A DNA stretch of 33,623 nucleotides from Endobugula sp047619205. Its GTDB lineage: Bacteria > Pseudomonadota > Gammaproteobacteria > Pseudomonadales > Cellvibrionaceae. The stretch spans positions 1-33,623 of the forward strand of contig JBLHJR010000031.1 in assembly GCA_047619205.1 (NCBI GenBank), in the 5' to 3' direction. Each line of letters starts with the position of its first letter. Position 1 is the first letter of the stretch. The notes under the pieces were generated by a model. That model was given only the letters and a program-made list of their open reading frames with translations, made no database searches and was not told the DNA's origin. Positions 1-7,716 of the stretch are shown here, in pieces. A program made the translations under genes and the position numbers.

Positions 1-5
1 AGAAA

Positions 6-830
6 AGTAGGGTCAGATACAACTTTCACGGATACTTTTTGGCCTTCCCATCTTAGCCGGCTTCACGCGTCGACCATATAATGCTTCAACTTCATCCCGA
101 AATCGCTCACTGCCTAAAGCAAGACCTTTATTCAAAGCCTCTCTAACATCAGAGAGCAATTCTCCATCAATATGAGAAGAAAACAATTCACGATAACATT
201 GATGGCGATCATCAGCCGTTTTCCCCAATGATACATATTCCTCATGGGGGGTACATAATAATGACTCAACACCTAACGCATTACATCGGTAACTCGACCA
301 TATGTAGTCGGCAGGATCATTAACCATACTTGCGCGCACTGGATTTAATTCAATATAACGGTAACAAATTAACAAATAGTTTTCTGTATCCACGGCACTA
401 GATTTATAACGGCCTTCCCATAATGTACCCGAACGCTGGTAAGTAAAGTTGAAGTATTGTACGTAACGACGTCCCAAGGCTTGCATCATTAAAGAAATGC
501 CGTCATCTGTTGAAGGCGTTGCTAATAAATGCACATGATTTGTCATAAAAACCCACGCATGGATATCGACCTTAAACTTAATGGAATATTCACACAACCA
601 ATGCGCATAAGCTGCAAAATCTTGATCATCTGCAAAACAAATACTGCGATTATTACCACGCTGAATAATGTGCTGAGGAAGACCCGATGGGCAAAAACGA
701 GGAAGACGTGCCATAGTTATGTCCCTATAACTGTAGAATTAGAGGCTAGCGTAACAAAAAGACCTTAAAAAAAGCTAGCCAAAAAACGAAAATATTGGAA
801 TAAATAAGGAAAGTTGTATCTGACCCCACT
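6..830. mobile_element. RAYT transposase unit with 22-bp inverted ends
   Basis: A 22-bp sequence at 6-27 with core gggtcagatacaactttc is repeated in inverted orientation at 809-830 with one mismatch (base 9). The two arms enclose a single minus-strand RAYT transposase gene, whose stop codon at 13-15 lies inside the left arm. Right of the right arm the 14-bp unit atctgaccccactt occurs twice in tandem (818-831 and 832-845). A RAYT gene between inverted GGGGTCAGA-type REP sequences is the known organisation of this domesticated transposase family. The unit interrupts no recognisable gene, but it sits next to a truncated AhpC-like gene. Confidence 0.8.
13..714 (-). CDS. REP-associated tyrosine transposase (Y1/HUH family, RAYT)
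   Basis: The 233-residue protein is a single-domain Y1 transposase related to TnpA of IS200/IS605. RAYTs bind and cleave single-stranded REP hairpins, forming a 5'-phosphotyrosine link. Visible hallmarks are the N-terminal LPQHIIQRGNNR segment, the metal-binding HUH motif HVH at residues 60-62, the LWEGRYKSS segment near 98-106, and YRYIELNPVRA at 118-128, where Tyr120 is the likely nucleophile. Length fits the family (about 150-330 residues). The ATG at 714 is preceded on the minus strand by AGGGACATAACT, giving an AGGGA Shine-Dalgarno match. The ORF is intact, so the enzyme may be active. Confidence 0.92.
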   Translation of the reverse strand: MARLPRFCPSGLPQHIIQRGNNRSICFADDQDFAAYAHWLCEYSIKFKVDIHAWVFMTNHVHLLATPSTDDGISLMMQALGRRYVQYFNFTYQRSGTLWEGRYKSSAVDTENYLLICYRYIELNPVRASMVNDPADYIWSSYRCNALGVESLLCTPHEEYVSLGKTADDRHQCYRELFSSHIDGELLSDVREALNKGLALGSERFRDEVEALYGRRVKPAKMGRPKSIRESCI

Positions 831-845
831 TATCTGACCCCACTT
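818..845. repeat. Two tandem copies of a 14-bp GACCCC repeat
   Basis: The unit atctgaccccactt occurs at 818-831 and again at 832-845. The first copy overlaps the right inverted end of the RAYT unit. It carries the TCTGACCCC core (GGGGTCAGA on the other strand) shared by the REP-like palindromes near 31.97, 32.02 and 33.46 kb. Confidence 0.8.
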
Positions 846-852
846 ATCCCAA

Positions 853-1161
853 TCATTTTTTCCATTTAATATTACACCCCATACTCGGGTATTGCTCAGC
901 TGTTAACTCTGAGCCATTCAACAGAGAGTCCATCGCAGCGCGAAGATCGCTACCCGTCACACGCTCACCATTACCCGGCCTAGCGCCATCCATTTGCCCA
1001 CGATAAACACAGAGCAAGTCCTTATCAAATAAATAGAAGTCAGGGGTACAGGCGGCGGCATACGCTTTTGCTATCGATTGACTCTCATCGTAGAGGTAAG
1101 GTAATGGCAAGTCTCGCTGCTTCGCTAAGTTCGCCATTCTACTTGGCCCATCCTCCGGGAA
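853..1161 (-). pseudogene. 5'-truncated thioredoxin/AhpC-TSA-like protein, C-terminal part
   Basis: The minus-strand reading frame matches the C-terminal half of the thioredoxin-fold AhpC/TSA-like proteins of about 185 residues: FPEDGPSRM, LPYLYDESQSIAKAYAAACTPD, YRGQMDGARPGNG, and the family-typical end GCNIKWK. The N-terminal half, including the family's redox CNHCPYV-type motif, is missing. The open frame runs on to a TTG at 1191, but the first ten residues are encoded by a 55-bp repeat (1161-1215) that is identical to one at 16371-16425, and family similarity starts exactly at the repeat edge. No convincing Shine-Dalgarno precedes the TTG. This is a remnant, cut by recombination at the repeat. 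Confidence 0.85.
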
Positions 1162-1215
1162 TAGACATTCAACGATATAAAGGAACAACAATAAAGTGAG
1201 ATATTTTTTTGTCTG
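1161..1215 (+). repeat. 55-bp repeat, copy 1 (identical to 16371-16425)
   Basis: The sequence from atagacattcaacgatataa to the final gtctg is identical over 55 bases to 16371-16425; flanks differ immediately on both sides. Read on the plus strand it encodes IDIQRYKGTTIK followed by TGA, like the tail of a gene. A diverged copy of the same tail closes the small minus-strand ORF at 16615-16842. Copy 1 abuts a 5'-truncated gene on the opposite strand, as copy 2 does. Confidence 0.9.
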
Positions 1216-1414
1216 GCTAGGCGCTCACAAGTTTTTCATTACTTGAACACAAGTAAGAGGTTGATATCAGCTAAGCGCTAAAAATTACTTTTTTCTATGT
1301 CTAATGGTATTTATTATTTGCGATATGGGGTCAAGTTCGGAACATAAAAGGTCGTCAATAATCATTGCAGGCATTAATACTGTCAGAACTTATTGCCACC
1401 AACAAACCAGTGAG

Positions 1415-1975
1415 TTAGGTTTTATCTTTCGCCATTAAATCAGGCCATGCTGCCTTTATGTAGACCAACATTGACCATAGCGTTAATGTTGCAGCTAGAT
1501 ATAGCAGTACATAACCTATAGAACTTAGGAAGGTAGGGTCTAGGGGGTTCTCAAATAGAAATACGGCTATCGCGGCCATTTGCGCAGTAGTTTTGAATTT
1601 ACCGATAATGGATACAGCAATACTGGCTCTTTTACCTAGCTCTGCCATCCACTCTCGTAACGCAGATATCACAATCTCGCGACTGATGATAACAATAGCA
1701 GGAATAGCGAACCAAGGGGTCGCATGCACCTCCACTAGCAGTACCAAAGCAGCAGATACCATCAACTTGTCCGCTACAGGGTCTAAAAAGGCTCCGAATG
1801 CGGTCATTTGATCGTACTTTCTAGCTACCCAGCCATCTAGCCAGTCGGTGACGGCGGCTAAACAAAAAATGCCCGATGCTAATGGGTATCGCCAATCGTA
1901 AGGAAGATAAAAAATCACCACAATGAGCGGTATTAACAAGATACGCAATAAGGTCAGTTGGTTAGCTAGATTCAT
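1415..1975 (-). CDS. pgsA: CDP-diacylglycerol--glycerol-3-phosphate 3-phosphatidyltransferase
   Basis: This integral membrane enzyme makes phosphatidylglycerophosphate from CDP-diacylglycerol and sn-glycerol 3-phosphate, the committed step to phosphatidylglycerol and cardiolipin. The 186-residue protein starts with the typical MNLANQLTLLRILLIP and carries the CDP-alcohol phosphatidyltransferase motif D-x2-DG-x2-AR-x8-G-x3-D-x3-D as TDWLDGWVARKYD...GAFLDPVADK (about residues 43-70), with all acidic residues present. Several hydrophobic segments follow, including VSAALVLLVEV and a C-terminal pair. Length matches the family (about 182-190). In many gammaproteobacteria pgsA follows uvrC; here no uvrC is present upstream and the next gene on the strand is the HopJ gene, so that linkage is lost. 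Confidence 0.96.
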   Translation of the reverse strand: MNLANQLTLLRILLIPLIVVIFYLPYDWRYPLASGIFCLAAVTDWLDGWVARKYDQMTAFGAFLDPVADKLMVSAALVLLVEVHATPWFAIPAIVIISREIVISALREWMAELGKRASIAVSIIGKFKTTAQMAAIAVFLFENPLDPTFLSSIGYVLLYLAATLTLWSMLVYIKAAWPDLMAKDKT

Positions 1976-2127
1976 ACTTGACTCAAGACCTTTACACAGA
2001 TTGACATGATTTATACGGGGTTTGTATTGTTACTCTGAACAGTACAGATTAGAGCTGCATAGATGCCATTACCGAAGAGCGAAAAACCGTCAAACTCATT
2101 AACCGCAATCAACAGTAAAAATTCAAA

Positions 2128-2490
2128 TTATTTTTCTATCAATACTACCTGATCAAATACAATACCGGCCCAACCATAGCACATAAATGTACGAATATTT
2201 GCATGATCGTGAGCTTCAGGATTAGCCAATACAGCTTTGCGATAATAATCGCCAAAGCACTGTAAGGTTTGCTCCTCGGTAAGCTTATTTAACTGGGCAA
2301 ATGCAAAAATACGACAAGAACCCTCATTAATAGAGGATTCATTAAGCACCTTATTTTCACCTAGGCCATTAGAAAAGCTGCTGGGCGTATAATGATAAGT
2401 CGCATTAATAACGTCAATTACCTCCGCGAACTCTACGCTGGAGGGGTTTTGAGATAATTTAGATAATAGCTGACTTTTTGTTTGAGACAT
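2128..2490 (-). CDS. HopJ-family protein
   Basis: The 120-residue protein matches the small HopJ type III effector family (PF08888) along its length: an N-terminal LLSKL helix, VIDVINATYHYTPSSFSNG near residues 24-42, NEGSCRIFAFAQL, LTEEQTLQCFGDYYRKAVLANPE, and HANIRTFMCYGWAGIVFDQ near the C-terminus. The family is widespread in free-living proteobacteria without type III secretion, so the effector label is historical and the function is unknown. I take the ATG at 2490 (MSQTKSQ) rather than an upstream start, because the upstream frame runs through tRNA-Pro. The gene begins 27 bases after the tRNA 3' end on the same strand, so the two may share a transcript. Confidence 0.9.
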   Translation of the reverse strand: MSQTKSQLLSKLSQNPSSVEFAEVIDVINATYHYTPSSFSNGLGENKVLNESSINEGSCRIFAFAQLNKLTEEQTLQCFGDYYRKAVLANPEAHDHANIRTFMCYGWAGIVFDQVVLIEK

Positions 2491-2517
2491 AAAATTTTCG
2501 TGCAGAATGGACTTAAA

Positions 2518-2594
2518 TGGTCGGAGTGGCCGGATTTGAACCGACGACCACCACACCCCCAGTGTGGTGCGCTACCAGGCTGCGCTACACTCCG
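2518..2594 (-). tRNA. tRNA-Pro (anticodon GGG)
   Basis: The reverse complement gives a 77-nt cloverleaf: acceptor CGGAGTG paired with CACTCCG, discriminator A and an encoded CCA at 2518-2520; D arm GTAGCGCAGCCTGGTAGCGC; anticodon stem CCACA/TGTGG with loop CTGGGGG (anticodon GGG); and T arm with GGTTCAAATCC. It reads CCC/CCU proline codons. The layout matches proL-type tRNAs. A -10 box (TATTAT on the minus strand) lies at 2620-2625 with a GC-rich discriminator, but a MITE-like element starts only 2-5 bp upstream of it. Confidence 0.97.
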
Positions 2595-2619
2595 AATATC
2601 ACCTTGATACCGAGGGCGC

Positions 2620-2625
2620 ATAATA
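2620..2625 (-). promoter_or_regulatory. -10 box of the tRNA-Pro promoter
   Basis: On the minus strand TATTAT is followed by GCGCCCTCG, a GC-rich discriminator typical of stringently controlled stable RNA promoters, about 26 nt before the tRNA 5' end. The position where a -35 hexamer should lie (about 2643-2648) falls inside the neighbouring inverted-repeat element and reads TATTCT, a poor match to TTGACA. Confidence 0.6.
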
Positions 2626-2627
2626 CC

Positions 2628-2793
2628 CTAGGAGGCTGTCCGAGAATAGGGGCCGTAGCGAGGGATAGCGGTTTTGAATCAGATTTTTTCATGAATTGAG
2701 GAGAATAGTGGTTCTATGCAACGAAAACGATCGGAAAAATGGGCCGAAATAGTTTTTCCGCAGCAGGTTCTCTATTCTCGGACAGCCTCCTAG
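2628..2793. mobile_element. MITE-like element with perfect 21-bp inverted ends
   Basis: Bases 2628-2648 (ctaggaggctgtccgagaat plus a) are repeated exactly in inverted orientation at 2773-2793. The outermost CTAG on each side could be a 4-bp target duplication, which would leave a 158-bp core at 2632-2789. There is no coding capacity. CTAG-type duplications are known for parts of the IS5 family, but I cannot name the parent element. It lies directly upstream of tRNA-Pro. Confidence 0.8.
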
Positions 2794-2978
2794 ATACTTG
2801 TTATTTCAAGTGATAACGCTAGAAATATTCGTGTTGCTCTCGAAAGAACACTTAGAAAGTGCACGGCATTTAAGGGTTGAAAATAACGTGGGTTATGGGG
2901 AGGAGTAAAGCTATCTATAACGCAGATGGTTCGACAACTGAACGGGAGTCACTGTAGAAGAGAGCTAGGTAAACTACA

Positions 2979-3341
2979 CTATGCTTTTGTTAGCAGTTTT
3001 AGCACATCTTCTAATTCATTAATCATCTTTTCTATAAGAAAATCAAATGAAGCTTCAGTTTCTAGGCTCTCGGTTCCATTATCCATTTGCTGGCGAGCGC
3101 CACTAATGGTAAAACCTTGCTCGTATAATAAACCGCGAATTTCACGAATCATGAGTACGTCTTGTCGTTGATAATAACGACGATTACCTCGACGTTTGAC
3201 GGGTTTCAGCTGGGGAAATTCCTGCTCCCAATAACGGAGGACATGGGGCTTTACCGCACACAGTTCACTAACTTCACCTATAGTAAAGTAGCGTTTGCCT
3301 GGTATAACGGGAAGTTCGTCGTTATTCGTTGGTTCCAGCAT
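2979..3341 (-). CDS. MerR-family transcriptional regulator
   Basis: The 120-residue protein has a winged helix-turn-helix of the MerR type at residues 17-85: KRYFTIGEVSELCAVKPHVLRYWEQEFPQL, then the wing RRGNRRYYQRQDVLMIREIRGLL. A short C-terminal helix (FDFLIEKMINELEDVLKLL) should dimerise. There is no cysteine-rich effector domain, so the signal is unknown. Its ATG at 3341 lies 20 bases inside the 3' end of ihfA, which implies translational coupling. A MerR protein immediately after ihfA is a conserved gammaproteobacterial arrangement. Confidence 0.92.
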   Translation of the reverse strand: MLEPTNNDELPVIPGKRYFTIGEVSELCAVKPHVLRYWEQEFPQLKPVKRRGNRRYYQRQDVLMIREIRGLLYEQGFTISGARQQMDNGTESLETEASFDFLIEKMINELEDVLKLLTKA

Positions 3342-3630
3342 GTGCCTCTACTCTAGCCTTGAGTTTTTGTCCTGGTCGAAACGTCACTACCCGGCGAGCC
3401 GATATAGGGATTTCTTCACCCGTCTTAGGATTGCGTCCTGGACGTTGTTTTTTATCACGAAGATCAAAGTTGCCAAAACCCGACAATTTCACCTGCTCAT
3501 TAGCTTCTAGTGAATTGCGAATTTCCTCAAAAAACATCTCGACCAGCTCTTTCGCCTCACGCTTGTTAAAGCCGAGTTCTTCATAGAGTTTTTCTGCCAA
3601 TTCTGCCTTTGTTAGCGCTCCGTTCAACAT
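3322..3630 (-). CDS. ihfA: Integration host factor subunit alpha
   Basis: IHF-alpha forms a heterodimer with IHF-beta that bends DNA sharply, in transcription, recombination and replication. The 102-residue sequence is full length: GALTKAELAEKLYEELGFNKREAKELVEMFFEEIR (residues 4-38), the beta-arm region LSGFGNFDLRDKKQRPGRNPKTGEEIPI containing the intercalating-loop PGRNPKTGE, and RRVVTFRPGQKLKARVE. It follows pheT by 126 bases, the standard pheST-ihfA order, and overlaps the MerR gene by 20 bases. Confidence 0.98.
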   Translation of the reverse strand: MLNGALTKAELAEKLYEELGFNKREAKELVEMFFEEIRNSLEANEQVKLSGFGNFDLRDKKQRPGRNPKTGEEIPISARRVVTFRPGQKLKARVEAHAGTNE

Positions 3631-3756
3631 GACTATCCCCGATTATTAGCAGCCTAGCTTTATTATTGTTAGCTTGACCTTACTACTGACACAAAGAAAT
3701 AGGGGATTTGAACTACAGTAGAGCCGTTAATTAACATAGATTAGTTAGTGTAAGCA

Positions 3757-6144
3757 CTAACGTAGCTCTGCATTAAACGTCTCTTTAAGCGCCCTAACCA
3801 CCCGCTTTATCGCGTCATTGATCTCATCGTCCGTAAGAGTGCGCGAAAGATGCTGAAAGGTCAAGCCCAAAGCAACACTTTTTCTATGTGAATCAATGCC
3901 TTTGCCTATATATACGTCAAATACCTTTAACTTTATGAGCGCTTCTCCAGCCACGGCTACCGCCTTGGCTTGAAGCTCAGAAACTCTCACCGTCTGATCA
4001 ACAATCACTGCCAAATCGCGCCTTACCTCAGGAAAACGCGATAATGCGCTAAAGCTAGGTAGCCGAATATCAGTAACCGCGTCTTGCATCAACTCAAATA
4101 AATAAACCGGGTGAGAAATATCTAGCTTTTGCTGTAACTGAGGATGCAAAGCACCTATAACACCAATCACTTCATCACCATAACGTATTTCAGCCGTTTG
4201 GCCCGGATGCAATGCAGAATGCTCTGATGGCAAAAAACTAAAGACTTCTTGCTGACCGGTCATTGCCAACAATGACTCTACATCCCCTTTCAGGTCATAA
4301 AAGTCAACTTTATCCGTAGTGGACTGCCATGACTCATCATCGCGGTTACCATACAGTAATCCTGCTAATACTGGCTGTTGCTGCAAGCCCTCAAGCCCAC
4401 CTGTGGTGGGTATAAAGCGTAAGCCCGTTTCAAATAAACGTACTCGGTTTTGCTGACGATTAATGTTGTGCTTTAGCGCCTGAATAAGCCCAGGCCATAA
4501 GGAAGTCCGCATCACCGCCATATCGGCACTGATGGGATTTTGTAAAGCAATAGGGCTTAACTCAGGAGTAAATAGCTGCTGTAAATCAGGATCAACAAAA
4601 CTATAACAAATAGCCTCTTGGTACTCTCTTGCTAATAATTGTTGCTGAAGACTCTTTAGTCCCTGCTTTAATTCGGTTCTCTCGGGTAGGTTAATTTCCA
4701 TTAACAAACTAGTGGTTGGCAAACGGTTATAACCATACACTCGGGCTAATTCTTCTAACAGATCAGCCTCGATACTGATATCAAATCGATAGCTAGGCAC
4801 ACTAAACGTCCAACCCTGAGCATTCTCCGCTACTACATCTAAACCTAAGCGTTGAAGAATATCGACAACCTCAGCATCCGCCATAACAAAGCCCAAGCCA
4901 GACTCGATACGTTCGCGACGCAGCGCCACTGTTGTTGGCTCTAATAAAGCATGGGCAGACTCTGTCACCGAAACAGGCCCAACATCACCACCGGCCACAG
5001 CAATAATTAATTGCGTCGCTCGCTCGATCGCTTGTTCTTGCAACTGATAATCCACCCCACGCTCAAAGCGATGAGAAGAATCGGTGTGCAAACCATAACT
5101 GCGCGCTCGACCCGCTATCGCTATCGGTGCAAAAAAGGCGCTTTCTAGTAAGACATGACGAGTGGTCGCACTCACTGCAGATGCACTGCCACCCATGATT
5201 CCGGCCATGGCTAATACGCATGCGTCATCCGCAATCACTAAGGTTTCATCATTGAGGCTAATGTCTTGGCCGTTTAATAAGGCAAGCGTTTCGCCCGCGC
5301 GTGCTGTACGCACATCAATGCTGCCAGACAAGGTCTCTAGGTCAAAGGCATGCATGGGCTGACCTAACTCTAACAACACATAGTTAGTCGTATCGACCAC
5401 GATATCTTTACTCTTGACTCCAGATCGACGCAAACGCTCTTGCATCCATAAAGGTGTGGGCTTACTTAAGTCTATATTACGAATAACCCGTCCGACATAA
5501 CGTGGGCACAACTCCGTCGCGCTTAAGCTAACGGGAACAGTTTCATCGATAGTAGCGACTACAGGCTCAATCACTGGAGAGTTCACGGCTAAACGATTTA
5601 ATACACCTATATCGCGCGCAATACCTTTTAAGGATAAGCAATCACTACGGTTGGGCGTTAAATCAATATCAATACAGGTATCGTTAAGTGATAGGTAATC
5701 ACATAAGTCAGTGCCCACTGGTGCGTCTTCTGGCAATTCCCATAAACCTGAATCATCGTCGCCTAATTCCAGCTCTGTTTGTCCGCATAACATCCCAAAA
5801 GATTCAACACCGCGTAATTTGGCTTTTTTTATGGTGAAGTCTCCCGGCAATACAGCACCAACGGTAGCAAACGGAATAGTAATACCCTCGCGCGCATTAG
5901 CCGCGCCACATACCACCTGTGTGAGTTCTTCACCGTTACCCGCCACTTGGCATACACGTAATTTATCTGCATCCGGGTGCGGCGCTATAGCAACAATTTT
6001 ACCCACGACTACACCACTCACTTTGCCTGAAAGCGATTCAATAGCATCCACTTCAAGGCCTGCCATGGTGATTTGTTCGGCGAGCTCTTCGGTTGTTAGC
6101 TCAGGGTTAACCCACTCTCTTAACCATGCTTCACTGATTTTCAT
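3757..6144 (-). CDS. pheT: Phenylalanyl-tRNA synthetase beta subunit
   Basis: PheT and PheS form the alpha2beta2 enzyme that charges tRNA-Phe. The 795-residue protein has the length of the E. coli subunit. Domains in order: N-terminal MKISEAWLREWVNP; tRNA-binding EMAP-like domain (about 40-150, GKIVAIAPHPDADKLRVCQV); the B3/B4 editing region (about 210-380, with HRFERGVDYQ); the B5 domain (about 400-480); the catalytic-like core (ARVYGYNRLPTT onward); and the C-terminal anticodon-binding FDX-ACB domain (about 700-795, SRFPEVRRDLAVIVD to the end). It follows pheS after 208 bases, an unusually long gap for this pair, filled with short self-similar repeats. Confidence 0.98.
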   Translation of the reverse strand: MKISEAWLREWVNPELTTEELAEQITMAGLEVDAIESLSGKVSGVVVGKIVAIAPHPDADKLRVCQVAGNGEELTQVVCGAANAREGITIPFATVGAVLPGDFTIKKAKLRGVESFGMLCGQTELELGDDDSGLWELPEDAPVGTDLCDYLSLNDTCIDIDLTPNRSDCLSLKGIARDIGVLNRLAVNSPVIEPVVATIDETVPVSLSATELCPRYVGRVIRNIDLSKPTPLWMQERLRRSGVKSKDIVVDTTNYVLLELGQPMHAFDLETLSGSIDVRTARAGETLALLNGQDISLNDETLVIADDACVLAMAGIMGGSASAVSATTRHVLLESAFFAPIAIAGRARSYGLHTDSSHRFERGVDYQLQEQAIERATQLIIAVAGGDVGPVSVTESAHALLEPTTVALRRERIESGLGFVMADAEVVDILQRLGLDVVAENAQGWTFSVPSYRFDISIEADLLEELARVYGYNRLPTTSLLMEINLPERTELKQGLKSLQQQLLAREYQEAICYSFVDPDLQQLFTPELSPIALQNPISADMAVMRTSLWPGLIQALKHNINRQQNRVRLFETGLRFIPTTGGLEGLQQQPVLAGLLYGNRDDESWQSTTDKVDFYDLKGDVESLLAMTGQQEVFSFLPSEHSALHPGQTAEIRYGDEVIGVIGALHPQLQQKLDISHPVYLFELMQDAVTDIRLPSFSALSRFPEVRRDLAVIVDQTVRVSELQAKAVAVAGEALIKLKVFDVYIGKGIDSHRKSVALGLTFQHLSRTLTDDEINDAIKRVVRALKETFNAELR

Positions 6145-6149
6145 TGACT

Positions 6150-6348
6150 AGCCTCAAACTATTAGCCTCAAGCCTCAAGCTGTCAGCCACAAGATAGTAT
6201 TATCTTTCTCTTGTAGCTCGCAGTTAAACACTTGCTGCTTATTTTTTCATTTAAAATTATGTACGTATTAGTTACAAGCTTATAACTGCAAGCCGTATGT
6301 AAACGATAACGTTTTATAGCTTGCGGCTTGTCGCTTACCGCTATTGTT
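6150..6348. repeat. Self-similar CAAGC-rich repeats between pheS and pheT
   Basis: The pheS-pheT spacer holds many related words in both orientations: agcctcaagcctcaagctg, ttgtagctcgcagtt, gttacaagcttataactgca, caagccg and, inverted, agcttgcggcttgtcgctt. The caagccg/cggcttg pair can form a hairpin in the pheST transcript. No ORF is present. This resembles the AAGCTTG-type palindromic clutter common between gammaproteobacterial genes. Confidence 0.55.
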
Positions 6349-6352
6349 AAAC

Positions 6353-7411
6353 TTAAAATTGTTGTAAAAATTTGACATCGTTTTCAAAGAATAAACGTAG
6401 GTCGTTAACACCATAGCGAAGCATCGCTAAGCGCTCAACACCCATACCAAAAGCAAAACCGCTGTATTGTTCAGTATCAATACCGCTTGATGTAAACACA
6501 TTCGGATGTACCATGCCGCAACCCATCACCTCTAGCCAACCCGTTTGACTACAGATTCGACAACCCTCACCGCCACAATGGGTACACTGAATATCCACTT
6601 CTGCGGAAGGTTCAGTGAAGGGAAAATAGGAGGGCCGAAAACGTACGGGAATATCAGCTTCAAAAAAACGTTTTAAAAACTGGTCTACCGTGCCTTTTAA
6701 GTCGGCAAAACTAATATTTGTATCAACCAACAAGCCTTCGACCTGATGAAACATTGGCGTATGGGTTAAATCAGAATCACAACGATACACACGACCGGGA
6801 CAAATCACACGAATCGGTGGTTCTTTATTTTCCATCGTACGTACTTGTACCGGCGAGGTATGGGTTCTCAGCACATACTCTGACTTATCTTTTTGTAAGC
6901 CGTCTAGAGAAAACTTCAAGCTTTCTTTATCTATATAAAAAGTATCATGCATTGCGCGCGCAGGGTGATGCGCTGGAATATTTAAGGCTTCGAAGTTGTG
7001 ATAATCATCTTCAATTTCTGGCCCCTGCTCTACGCTATAACCCACCGCAGTAAAGATTTCTTCTATACGCTGGAGTGTTTTAGTCACAGGGTGTAATTGG
7101 CCTCGGCCATTAGCTCGTCCTGCCAAACTGACATCGATAGTTTCTGATGCCAACTTTTCATTGATAGACGCTTGCTCTAGCGCCTCTTTCTTAATTTGAA
7201 TCGCTTGCTGCACTTGCTGCTTAGCTTCATTAATTTTTGCCCCTGCCGCTGGACGCTCGGCATTCGACAATTTACCTAAGGTTTTTAATAATGCCGTTAG
7301 CTGGCCTTTTTTACCTAGATAATCAACCCGCACCTGATCAAGAACGGCAAGCTCATTGGCATTAGCAACAAGGTTTAGCGCATCGTCGGTTAGCGACTGT
7401 AGGTTTTCCAT
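6353..7411 (-). CDS. pheS: Phenylalanyl-tRNA synthetase alpha subunit
   Basis: This is the catalytic subunit for tRNA-Phe charging. The 352-residue protein has an N-terminal coiled coil (residues 1-85), the class II motif 1 region HPVTKTLQRIEEIFTAVGY, motif 2 VICPGRVYRCDSDLTHTPMFHQVEG, and motif 3 GFAFGMGVERLAMLRYGVNDLR. It is longer than the 327-residue E. coli protein, partly because of a C-x2-C-x4-C-x2-C insertion at Cys276, 279, 284 and 287 just before GWLEVMGCGM, a possible zinc knuckle; I recall a similar insertion in other gammaproteobacterial PheS proteins. The start MENLQSL is the family norm. Confidence 0.98.
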   Translation of the reverse strand: MENLQSLTDDALNLVANANELAVLDQVRVDYLGKKGQLTALLKTLGKLSNAERPAAGAKINEAKQQVQQAIQIKKEALEQASINEKLASETIDVSLAGRANGRGQLHPVTKTLQRIEEIFTAVGYSVEQGPEIEDDYHNFEALNIPAHHPARAMHDTFYIDKESLKFSLDGLQKDKSEYVLRTHTSPVQVRTMENKEPPIRVICPGRVYRCDSDLTHTPMFHQVEGLLVDTNISFADLKGTVDQFLKRFFEADIPVRFRPSYFPFTEPSAEVDIQCTHCGGEGCRICSQTGWLEVMGCGMVHPNVFTSSGIDTEQYSGFAFGMGVERLAMLRYGVNDLRLFFENDVKFLQQF

Positions 7412-7504
7412 TCACATTCACCCTAAAGATATTCTCAATTAAACGCTCAATGGATACTTCCTAAGAAATCATCCAAAACCAAAAACGTAAAATAAGTGAT
7501 TCGC

Positions 7505-7700
7505 AATAAGCCCAAGCTAAAACCTAAAAACCGCAATTGAACCACGAAAGTCTGCACAAGTTATTAATGCACCTAGAAAGCTTTACTATACGCTCACGAG
7601 CAATAAAATCGCCACGTGACGCCAAAGCTTCCTATGCACATCAATAACTTGAACATTTTTTCGCGCTCAACTACCGTTTCTAGCTTAAGCGAGGAACTAT
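7505..7700. repeat. Imperfect inverted-repeat element upstream of pheS
   Basis: The 395-base rplT-pheS spacer contains two imperfect copies of one sequence in opposite orientation: about 7511-7571 (minus) and about 7622-7693 (plus). Shared words include gcacatcaataacttg, aaagctt and, on the outer side, gttcaa/ctcaact plus a pyrimidine-rich run. A third copy lies at about 14098-14166 (gtgcatcaagaacttgtgc, then agactttcgtgattcaac). The pair could fold into one large hairpin. No transposase is nearby. A Phe-rich pheM-like leader peptide is not evident in the spacer. Confidence 0.6.
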
Positions 7701-7716
7701 TGTTTTTATTTTTCAT

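Noticed and set aside
2433..2621. Minus-strand ORF across tRNA-Pro
   Set aside because: It is a shadow of the tRNA and the HopJ gene.
7586..7651. Short minus-strand ORF starting MFKLLMC as a pheM-like leader peptide
   Set aside because: It lies across the dispersed repeat, has scattered rather than clustered Phe codons, and shows no adjacent terminator/antiterminator pair.
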